Part shown: in pieces, positions 5,683 to 11,425 of the stretch
Layout of the letters: every line of letters begins with the position of its first letter
Position numbering within the stretch: position 1 is the first letter of the stretch
The notes under the pieces: model-generated
Databases searched by the model: none
Told to the model about the DNA's origin: nothing
The model's input: only the letters and a program-made list of their open reading frames with translations
Position numbers and translations under genes: made by a program
From: Pedosphaera sp.
GTDB lineage: Bacteria; Verrucomicrobiota; Verrucomicrobiia; Limisphaerales; SXTU01
DNA: 12,685 bases
NCBI GenBank assembly: GCA_009695395.1
Contig: SIBB01000052.1
Location: 1 to 12,685 of the forward strand
Direction: 5' to 3'

Positions 5683-7488
5683 ATGGACCGCAAATCTGTT
5701 GTCATCCTGCTCGTTTCGTTCCTGCTCATCATCGGCTGGTTCGAGCTGGTCAAAGTCCTGTATCCGCCCCCGCCGCCCCGCGCGTTGGCGAATGGGACGA
5801 ATACGGTCGCCGGTGTGACCAATCAGGCTGGCGCTCCAGTGGGCAGCCCCAACTTGTCCTCGCCGACGCTCACCGCTCCCGCTCCCGGCTCCACGCAGTG
5901 GACTGCACCGAAGGCCGAGGAGCAGTTGCTCATCCTCGACACGGCGGACGTGCGCTACACCTTCACGTCGCACGGCGGCGGCTTGAAGCTCGCGGAGCTG
6001 AAGCATTTCCCGAAGATCGTCGGCAACCGCAAGGTCACCGATCCGTCGCGCGTGGTGACCTTGAACACGAAGGCGCCCGTCGCCGCGATGACGCTGCTGG
6101 GCGGCGAGGCGATTCACGGCGACGGCCTCTTCACGCTCGCGAAATCGGAGAAGGGCGTGCGCGCGGAGAAACTTCTCCCCACCGGCCTGCGCATCGTAAA
6201 GCAGTTCACGCCTGGCACGAACTACCTGATGCAAGTCAGCGTGTGGTTGGAGAACACGGGGGGGCAGGCCATCTCTCTGCCGGCGCAGGAATGGGTTTTC
6301 GGCACAGCCACGCCCATCAACCCCTTGGACAAGGGGCCGTTGATGAAGGTGAGCTGGTTCGAGAACGGCAGCAGCAGCTCCGTCGCCGAGTCCTATTTCG
6401 AGAACGCCACGCTGGGCTGCTTCCCGGGCACGCCGCGCAAGGAACACGAGGTGGTGGGCAAGTTCGCGTGGGCTGCGGCGCAGAACCAGTTCTTCACCAT
6501 TGTCGCCGTGCCGAAACAGCCCCCCGAGAAACTAGTCACGCACCGCATTGCATTACCCACGCATGACCCAGCGGACGTGCCCGAGGGCGACAAGGCGTTC
6601 CCCAGCCCGTTCGGCTTCCAGAGCGCGTTCGTGTATCCGGGCCAGACGCTCCAACCCGGCGGGACGAACGCGGTCCATCGCGAGTTCGCGCTCTACGTCG
6701 GGCCGAAGGAATACCAGACGCTCGCGCGGCTTGGGAAGCAGATGAACAACGAGCTAGACCTCATCATGGACTACGGCGGCTTCTTCGGCTTCTTCGCCAA
6801 GGCGCTGCTGCTCTCGATGAACGGCCTGCACTCGTTCGGTCTGAACTACGCGTGGTGCATCATCGCCATCACCGTCATCATCAAGCTCCTGTTCTGGCCG
6901 CTCACCGCCATCTCCACGCGCTCGATGAAGCGGATGTCCGAGCTGCAGCCGCAGATGAAGGCCATCCAGGAAAAATACAAAGAGGATCCCTCCAAGGGCC
7001 AGCAGAAGACCATGGAGTTCATGCGCGAGCAGAAGGTTAACCCGATGGCTGGCTGCCTTCCAATGGTCGTGCAGTTCCCCGTCTTCATCGGCTTCTATAC
7101 CATGCTCCAAAGCTGCATGGAACTGCGCGGCGAGTCCTTCCTGTGGGCGCACGACCTCTCGCAGGAGGACACCGTCACCTACCTGTTCGGCTTCCCCGTC
7201 AACCCGCTGCCCATCATCATGGCGGTGACGATGTTCTGGCAGGCGAGGCTCACCCCGCCCTCTCCCGGCATGGACCCGATGCAGCAGAAGATCATGAAGT
7301 ATATGCCCATGATGTTCGTGGCCATCCTCTACCGCTTCAGCGCCGCACTCACCCTCTACTGGACCGTGCAAAACCTGCTGACCATCCTGCAAACCAAGCT
7401 CACGAAGCTGAACGACGAGAAAAAAGCCGCCGCCGGCAGCAACGCCATCCCCATCAAAGTAGTCGCCGACAAGCCCAAGAAAAAATAG
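5683..7488 (+). CDS. yidC: Membrane protein insertase YidC
   Basis: YidC inserts and folds inner-membrane proteins, alone or with Sec. The 601-residue length and layout fit the Gram-negative type. An N-terminal helix (about 5-25, KSVVILLVSFLLIIGWFELV) is followed by a large periplasmic domain to about 355, then the conserved insertase core with further helices at about 360-580. Core motifs are NYAWCIIAITVIIKLLFWPL, QPQMKAIQEKYKEDPSKGQQ, KVNPMAGCLPMVVQFPVFIG, DPMQQKIMKYMPMMF and LTLYWTVQNLLTILQ. The hydrophilic groove of E. coli YidC uses Arg366 in 'IVRG'; the matching residue here is Lys401 ('IIKL'), which keeps the positive charge. The lysine-rich C-terminus may contact ribosomes. It sits in the standard rnpA-yidD-yidC-jag order. 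Confidence 0.96.
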   Translation: MDRKSVVILLVSFLLIIGWFELVKVLYPPPPPRALANGTNTVAGVTNQAGAPVGSPNLSSPTLTAPAPGSTQWTAPKAEEQLLILDTADVRYTFTSHGGGLKLAELKHFPKIVGNRKVTDPSRVVTLNTKAPVAAMTLLGGEAIHGDGLFTLAKSEKGVRAEKLLPTGLRIVKQFTPGTNYLMQVSVWLENTGGQAISLPAQEWVFGTATPINPLDKGPLMKVSWFENGSSSSVAESYFENATLGCFPGTPRKEHEVVGKFAWAAAQNQFFTIVAVPKQPPEKLVTHRIALPTHDPADVPEGDKAFPSPFGFQSAFVYPGQTLQPGGTNAVHREFALYVGPKEYQTLARLGKQMNNELDLIMDYGGFFGFFAKALLLSMNGLHSFGLNYAWCIIAITVIIKLLFWPLTAISTRSMKRMSELQPQMKAIQEKYKEDPSKGQQKTMEFMREQKVNPMAGCLPMVVQFPVFIGFYTMLQSCMELRGESFLWAHDLSQEDTVTYLFGFPVNPLPIIMAVTMFWQARLTPPSPGMDPMQQKIMKYMPMMFVAILYRFSAALTLYWTVQNLLTILQTKLTKLNDEKKAAAGSNAIPIKVVADKPKKK

Positions 7489-7494
7489 CCCCAC

Positions 7495-7522
7495 TTTTGT
7501 CTTTTACCTTTTACCCTTTTCC
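7495..7522 (+). repeat. Pyrimidine-rich heptamer repeat between yidC and jag
   Basis: The 48-bp gap is almost wholly pyrimidine and contains TTTTGTC, TTTTACC, TTTTACC and CTTTTCC in succession, a seven-base period. It offers no Shine-Dalgarno sequence for jag. It could be a slippage product or a weak signal; no stem is present, so it is not an intrinsic terminator. Confidence 0.6.
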
Positions 7523-7536
7523 TTCCCCATCCCTCC

Positions 7537-7995
7537 ATGCCCACTGAACCCAAAGCCATCCTCGCCGAACTCCTCACCCACCTCGGCTTCACTGCCACCA
7601 TCGAGGAGCGACCCCTCGACGACGGCGGTCTCTTCCTCGACGTGAAGACCGAGGAGGCCAGCCGCCTCATCGGCCGCGCCGGCCAGACGCTCGGCGACCT
7701 CCAATACCTCGCCAACCGCATCGTCTTCAACCTGAACCCCGACGCACCGCGCATCACCGTGGACGTAGGCGGCTACCGCGCTCAAGCCAGCGAAGCGCTC
7801 ATCAAGAAGGCCAAGGAAGCCGCCGACAAAGTCCGCAAGTGGGGCGACATCGTCGAGCTGGAGCCGATGAGTGCCTATGACCGCCGCATCGTCCACCAAG
7901 CCCTCCGCGAGGATCCGGACATCGAGACACAAAGCGTGGAAGTCGAGGGGACCGACAAGAAGGCGATGCTCCTGCGGCCGAAGCGGAAGGAGTAG
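7537..7995 (+). CDS. jag: KH/R3H-domain RNA-binding protein (Jag/KhpB/EloR-like), short form
   Basis: The 152-residue protein combines a KH-type domain with LIGRAGQTL (44-52, the GxxG loop at 46-49) and an R3H domain with DRRIVHQALRE (115-125, Arg116 and His120). This is the Jag/KhpB family, RNA-binding proteins usually encoded after yidC and linked in Gram-positives to cell elongation. The separate N-terminal Jag domain found in many members (total over 200 residues) is absent, so this is the short form. The region after the R3H motif reads ETQSVEVEG rather than the usual 'T.SEG'. The ATG at 7537 is the only sensible start. The next gene follows 8 bases after its stop, suggesting the operon continues. 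Confidence 0.9.
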   Translation: MPTEPKAILAELLTHLGFTATIEERPLDDGGLFLDVKTEEASRLIGRAGQTLGDLQYLANRIVFNLNPDAPRITVDVGGYRAQASEALIKKAKEAADKVRKWGDIVELEPMSAYDRRIVHQALREDPDIETQSVEVEGTDKKAMLLRPKRKE

Positions 7996-8003
7996 GGAAT
8001 GCA

Positions 8004-8231
8004 ATGACCCTCCCCCGCACCTTCGACCTGCCCGACGAAGTCTCCGACTGGGACGACAAGAACTACTTCACCTTCCTGCAAGACCACCAGTTCGGCTATC
8101 AAGCCCTTCTCGATGAACTGAAGGCTCGCGGTCAGGAGCATTCGGCGGAATACCAGCACTGGCTCGACCAGTTCAAAGCCGTGGAGCACTACCTCGCCCG
8201 CGACTTCAATCGTCGCTACCATCAGGGTTAG
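8004..8231 (+). CDS. Hypothetical 75-residue protein, last gene of the rpmH-jag cluster
   Basis: I recognise no family. The protein is charged and probably helical, with no signal peptide or membrane segment, and is rich in aromatic residues (WDDKNYFTF, FGYQALL, YQHWLDQF, HYLARDFNRRY). It is likely cytoplasmic. Support for its being real comes from an AGGG ribosome-binding element close to the start, a position 8 bases after jag on the same strand, codon use like its neighbours, and an end only 7 bases from a convergent gene. In many bacteria mnmE follows jag; it is not here. An operon role in RNA or membrane biogenesis is guesswork. Confidence 0.65.
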   Translation: MTLPRTFDLPDEVSDWDDKNYFTFLQDHQFGYQALLDELKARGQEHSAEYQHWLDQFKAVEHYLARDFNRRYHQG

Positions 8232-8238
8232 CGTCGGT

Positions 8239-8460
8239 TCACTCTTCGCCCACGCCGCGCTTCGTCAGCCACCAGATGCCGGCGGTCACCGCGACACCCA
8301 CGACCGACATCACCAGCGCCGTCTCGCAGAAGTAGGTCGAGCCAATCATCACGAGTCCGCCAATCAGCGGCACCGTCTTGTCCTGCTTCTTGCCGTAAAT
8401 GAAGAAGCCGCTGCCCACCGCTCCCCACAGGACCGAGGCCCAGAGCGTGTCCATGTTCAC
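8239..8460 (-). CDS. Small two-helix membrane protein
   Basis: The 73-residue protein has two hydrophobic segments: about 6-22 (LWASVLWGAVGSGFFIY), followed by the basic GKKQDK, and about 32-66 (GGLVMIGSTYF and VMSVVGVAVTAGIWWL), which may form one or two helices. It ends TKRGVGEE. Similar short proteins are common in diderm bacteria and are often loosely labelled 'amino acid transport protein' without evidence. The start is probably the GTG at 8460: GGAGG lies 6 bases ahead of it, and the GTG overlaps the tag stop (GTGA). An ATG two codons further in (8454) is the alternative. It is the last gene of the thioredoxin-tag operon. Function unknown. Confidence 0.75.
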   Translation of the reverse strand: MNMDTLWASVLWGAVGSGFFIYGKKQDKTVPLIGGLVMIGSTYFCETALVMSVVGVAVTAGIWWLTKRGVGEE

Positions 8461-9023
8461 CGCCGGCCTCCGAGCTCGCGCCAGCGCGGACAGTCCACAC
8501 AGTGGTCGTTCACCATCCCGACCGCCTGCATCAACGCGTAGCAGATCGTCGGCCCAACAAACTTGAACCCGCGCTTAAGCAGCGCCTTACTCATCGCGTC
8601 GGACTCGGGCGACTTCGCGGGAACTTCCAGCATCGTCCGCCGCCGGTTTTGCACCGACTGCCCGCCGACGAACTGCCACAGATACTTGTCGAAGCTGCCG
8701 AACTCCTTTTGCACCGCGAGAAACGCCTGCGCGTTCGCAAGGGTCGCCGCCACCTTCAGACGGTTGCGCACGATGCCAGGATTTGCCAGCAACTCCGCCA
8801 CCTTGCGCGCGTCGTAGCGGGCAATCTTCCGCGCATCCCACTGGTCGAACGCCGCACGGTAGCTCTCGCGTTTTTTGAGAATCGTCTCCCAGCTCAGGCC
8901 CGCCTGCGCGCCTTCGAGGATGAGGAACTCGAAGAGCACGCGGTCGTCATGCACGGCCATGCCCCACTCGCGGTCGTGGTAGGGGATGGCCAGCGCCGAC
9001 TTCGCCCAAGTGCACCGACTCAT
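8457..9023 (-). CDS. tag: DNA-3-methyladenine glycosylase I
   Basis: Tag removes 3-methyladenine from alkylated DNA as the first step of base-excision repair. The 188-residue form matches E. coli Tag throughout. The zinc site is Cys4 (MSRCTW), His16 (YHDREWG, 15-21), His174 and Cys178 (NDHCVDCPR, 172-180). The base-recognition segment is LILEGAQAGLSWETILKKRE (34-53) with Glu37, and SKALLKRGFKFVGPTICYAL lies in the C-terminal half. The frame is open 14 codons further upstream, but MSRCTW is the conserved N-terminus, so I start at 9023. It begins one base after the thioredoxin-like gene stops and overlaps the next gene by its stop codon, so the three genes form one transcript. Confidence 0.95.
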   Translation of the reverse strand: MSRCTWAKSALAIPYHDREWGMAVHDDRVLFEFLILEGAQAGLSWETILKKRESYRAAFDQWDARKIARYDARKVAELLANPGIVRNRLKVAATLANAQAFLAVQKEFGSFDKYLWQFVGGQSVQNRRRTMLEVPAKSPESDAMSKALLKRGFKFVGPTICYALMQAVGMVNDHCVDCPRWRELGGRR

Positions 9024-9024
9024 G

Positions 9025-9480
9025 CTACGGCTTGGCCGGTTTGGCCAGCTTTTCGATGGCCGCAATCACGTCCTTCGCCGATGCGTCGAACAGGTCAAAC
9101 TCCACCTCGCCGAGCTTCTTGCCGTCAGACCCGAGCAGGATCAATGTGGGGTAGCCGTCTACCTTGAACTCCTTGGACAACGCCTCGTTGGCGGCCTTGA
9201 GCGCGGCGGGCTGCTTCTTTTTCAGCGGGAAATCCACCTCCACGAGGATGAGGCGCTGCTTGGCGAACGCTGCGAATTCCTTGGCAGGGAAAACCTCCTT
9301 GTGCAGCCGGATGCAGCTGGAGCAAAAGTCCGAACCGGTGAAGTCCAGCAGCACCAACTTGCCCTCGGCCTTGGCCTGCTGCTTGGCTTTGGGCAGGTCG
9401 GTGAGCCAGGTCGAGTCGGCGGCGATGACGGTTTGAAACAGGACCAGCGTGGCGGCGAGGCTGAGGAGTCGTTTGCGCAT
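9025..9480 (-). CDS. Exported thioredoxin-fold protein
   Basis: A 151-residue protein with a clear Sec signal peptide (MRKRLLSLAATLVLFQTVIA, then cleavage near ADS) is followed by a thioredoxin-like domain of the DUF255/thioredoxin_7 style. The active site is DFTGSDFCSSCIRLHKEVF, with Cys53 and Cys56 as a CSSC pair. The cis-proline loop is GYPTLILLGSDGKKLGE. Such proteins act as periplasmic thiol oxidoreductases, in reduction or isomerisation of disulfides or in cytochrome maturation; the exact partner is not evident. The frame extends to 9519, but the ATG at 9480 places the signal peptide at the true N-terminus. It is the first gene of the operon with tag. Confidence 0.88.
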   Translation of the reverse strand: MRKRLLSLAATLVLFQTVIAADSTWLTDLPKAKQQAKAEGKLVLLDFTGSDFCSSCIRLHKEVFPAKEFAAFAKQRLILVEVDFPLKKKQPAALKAANEALSKEFKVDGYPTLILLGSDGKKLGEVEFDLFDASAKDVIAAIEKLAKPAKP

Positions 9481-9585
9481 AGGTGAGGGGACTGTAGTCG
9501 GGAGTTGGTGAGGGTGCAAACCCGTCTTCTGGCATGCGGCGACTCCCGCTCGCCGGCCCTGTCTGCCGTTGCAATTCCTCGCCGG

Positions 9586-9623
9586 AAAAGCAAAACGCGG
9601 GAGGCTGTTGCCAGCCTCCCGCG
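9586..9623 (-). terminator. Intrinsic terminator of the RRM gene
   Basis: A perfect 11-bp inverted repeat (CGCGGGAGGCT at 9596-9606, AGCCTCCCGCG at 9613-9623, loop GTTGCC) is followed on the minus strand by TTTTGCTTTT. It lies 20 bases after the RRM stop codon and separates that gene from the thioredoxin operon. This is the clearest terminator in the window. Confidence 0.92.
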
Positions 9624-9642
9624 CGCGAAATCTCAGTTCGGA

Positions 9643-10065
9643 TTAGTAACGGTCGCCGCCGCCGCGCTCACGGCGCTCGCCGCCGCCGCCGCCGCCGCCA
9701 CCACCACGGTAGCCGCCACCACCACCACCACCGCCGCCGCCACGGTAGCCGCCACCACCGCCGCCGCCGCCGCCGCGATAACCGCCACCACCGCCGCCGC
9801 CGCCGCCGGTCCGCTCTTCACGAGGGCGTGCGACGTTCACGGTGAGGTCACGTCCGCCGACGTTCTTGCCGGCCATGCCTTGGATGGCCTTCTCGGCATC
9901 TTCAGCGGAAGCCATGGTCACGAAGGCGAAGCCACGGGACTTGCCGGTCTCGCGGTCCATCATAAGGTTGACTTCCATGACTGTGCCGAACGCGGCGAAG
10001 GCGTCCTGCAGGTCGTTTTCGGTTGTGGAGAACGCGAGGTTACCCACGAACAGTTTGTTGTTCAT
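9643..10065 (-). CDS. RRM-domain RNA-binding protein with a glycine-rich tail
   Basis: The 140-residue protein has one RNA-recognition motif (1-80) with RNP-2 LFVGNL (5-10) and RNP-1 KSRGFAFV (42-49), then a tail of four glycine blocks (9, 9, 10 and 9 residues) separated by Tyr-Arg pairs, ending ERRERGGGDRY. This matches the bacterial glycine-rich RRM proteins seen in cyanobacteria, PVC bacteria and some proteobacteria, which are often cold-induced and bind single-stranded RNA. The aromatic RNP positions (Phe6, Phe46, Phe48) are intact. The Gly/Arg/Tyr tail resembles those that promote RNA binding or condensation in eukaryotic relatives; that role here is inference. The gene has its own terminator and a structured leader. 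Its ribosome site, AGGTG, is ten bases before the ATG. Confidence 0.95.
   Translation of the reverse strand: MNNKLFVGNLAFSTTENDLQDAFAAFGTVMEVNLMMDRETGKSRGFAFVTMASAEDAEKAIQGMAGKNVGGRDLTVNVARPREERTGGGGGGGGGYRGGGGGGGGGYRGGGGGGGGGGYRGGGGGGGGGERRERGGGDRY
9679..9807 (-). repeat. Glycine-block coding repeat in the RRM gene
   Basis: Three near-identical units coding Tyr-Arg plus 9-10 glycines follow an initial run of nine glycines. The DNA is almost only GGC/GGT codons, a GGN triplet repeat that should be prone to in-frame copy-number change. Confidence 0.9.
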
Positions 10066-10129
10066 TGATGATTTGCACCTGTCGCCCTACTGCTCCGACT
10101 GTTCCCGACAACCGGGTTTCAAATCATCA
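10066..10129 (-). promoter_or_regulatory. Structured leader of the RRM gene that could hide its ribosome site
   Basis: A perfect 10-bp inverted repeat (TGATGATTTG at 10066-10075, CAAATCATCA at 10120-10129) encloses a second 5-bp stem (TGTCG 10080-10084, CGACA 10106-10110). In the minus-strand RNA the downstream arm is exactly the ten bases between AGGTG and the start codon, so folding would restrict ribosome access. It may act in temperature or autogenous control, as in other RNA-chaperone genes. Confidence 0.55.
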
Positions 10130-10190
10130 CTGAACCACGTTCACCTGACGATCCACCAAATCCTGCAACCGGCGCGACCGAATGCGGTAG

Positions 10191-10221
10191 CGTATATGGA
10201 GGAAACCGCCGGGTTTGGCAA
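10191..10221 (-). promoter_or_regulatory. Possible promoter of the RRM gene
   Basis: On the minus strand, TTGCCA (10221-10216) and TATACG (10196-10191) are separated by 19 bases. It would give a leader of roughly 120 nt that includes the inverted repeat. The spacing is longer than ideal. Confidence 0.3.
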
Positions 10222-10235
10222 CAGCTCATTTGGGC

Positions 10236-11201
10236 TCACTTCGGCAGCCACTTTTCCCAGTTTTTCGCGTAGGCGTCCACGTTCGCCTTAGTCACGGCAA
10301 TGAGCGGGGTCACGTCCTGAGGTGAGGCGGGGTTCTTCTTGAGGTGGAGTTTGTTGACGAGGTGCTGCACGGCACGCTGGCCGTAGCCATACACGTCTTG
10401 GGCAAGGAGCATTTCCACATGGCCGCTGCGGACGTAGGCGAGCTGCGGCGGAAGGGCGTCCACGGAGACGCACTTGACGGTGCCGGCGGACCACTTGAGG
10501 GCGTTGTCGGTGAAGAGGGGCCAGCCGCCCAGCAGGCCCCAGCCCGCGATGTCGGGGTTGGCCTGCTGCACTTGCTCGATCTTTGCGACGGCGTCCTGCG
10601 GCGTCTCCTTGTGATAGAAGATATCGAGCACTTTGATGCCGGGAGATTTTTTAGCTGCGGCACGGAAGCCAGCGGCGCGCTGCTGAAGGTTCACGGCGTT
10701 CGGGTTTCCGTCAATGGCGGCGACGGTGCCTTTGCCGCCCATCAATTTCGCCAGCTCGACAAATGTCCGCTCGCCGCACTGGAAGTCATCAATGCCGATG
10801 CTGACGAAGCGGCGGCTGGCAGGCGCGTCGCCGGAGAAAGTCGCCACCGGCACACCCTGCCGCTCGGCCTTGTTGATGGCATCGGTCAGCTTGTTGGCGT
10901 CCGAGCAGGAGATGATGATGCCATCGGTGCCGACGAGCAGGAGTTGCTCGATGAGCTCGGCCTGACGCTGGGCGTCCTCCTCGTTGGGGGTGCGCCAGTC
11001 AATTTTGATTTTGATGCCGTGCTTGGCGCTAAGTTCCTTCGCGGCGTCCTCGGCTCCGGCGCGCGCGGCGAGGAAAAACATATTGCCCTGCGACTTGGCA
11101 ATCATCCCGAAGGAATAGCTCTTCTGGGTCTGGGCCAGCAACGGGGACACTGTGGCGAGCAACGCGAGAAGGCGGACGGCGGAGCGGAATAGTGAGTTCA
11201 T
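10236..11201 (-). CDS. Sugar-type ABC transporter substrate-binding protein
   Basis: The 321-residue protein has a Sec signal peptide (hydrophobic core about 9-20, likely cut after LLA at 21-23) and a periplasmic-binding fold of the LacI/RbsB type (Peripla_BP_4). Landmarks are SFGMIAKSQGNMFF near the N-terminus, EQLLLVGTDGIIISCSDA in lobe one, VPVATFSGDA at the ribose-type turn, and RFVSIGIDDFQCGERT before the hinge. Proteins of this class bind sugars or other small polar ligands and deliver them to an ABC permease, or feed a sensor. No permease or ATPase gene lies beside it, so it is an orphan within the window. The frame is open to 11354, but the signal peptide fixes the start at 11201. The ligand cannot be deduced. 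Confidence 0.87.
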   Translation of the reverse strand: MNSLFRSAVRLLALLATVSPLLAQTQKSYSFGMIAKSQGNMFFLAARAGAEDAAKELSAKHGIKIKIDWRTPNEEDAQRQAELIEQLLLVGTDGIIISCSDANKLTDAINKAERQGVPVATFSGDAPASRRFVSIGIDDFQCGERTFVELAKLMGGKGTVAAIDGNPNAVNLQQRAAGFRAAAKKSPGIKVLDIFYHKETPQDAVAKIEQVQQANPDIAGWGLLGGWPLFTDNALKWSAGTVKCVSVDALPPQLAYVRSGHVEMLLAQDVYGYGQRAVQHLVNKLHLKKNPASPQDVTPLIAVTKANVDAYAKNWEKWLPK

Positions 11202-11339
11202 CCCGCGCACCTTAGCCAGCAGCGCAACAGGCCGCGACAAAAAGTTAAAGAGACTAGCTGACCGGCGCCGGGAGTTCTCAGTCGTCTGCGCAGAATCAAA
11301 TCTGTTGCACGTCTTTTGGCAGCAAGCGTGCGACGAAGA

Positions 11340-11377
11340 GAGTCTTCCCCTCAAAGTGACCTGAATGAGTAAGACTC
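11340..11377. repeat. Inverted repeat between trpE and the substrate-binding gene
   Basis: GAGTCTT (11340-11346) and AAGACTC (11371-11377) are perfect 7-bp arms around 24 bases. It lies just past the trpE 3' end. No T-run follows, so it is at best a weak transcript-end structure. I see no convincing promoter in the remaining gap from 11202 to 11425. Confidence 0.35.
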
Positions 11378-11425
11378 AAGCCCCAGTGCGTGGTGCAGAT
11401 GCGGTGTTGCCGTCGGCGTCAGTGG

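Noticed and set aside
9505..10068. Plus-strand frame coding long Ala/Thr runs opposite the RRM gene
   Set aside because: It is the antisense reading of the GGN repeat and the RRM domain. The minus strand has RNP motifs, a ribosome site and a terminator.
10203..10216. Short stem AAACC/GGTTT after the substrate-binding gene as a terminator
   Set aside because: It has only five pairs and no T-run, so it is too weak to call.
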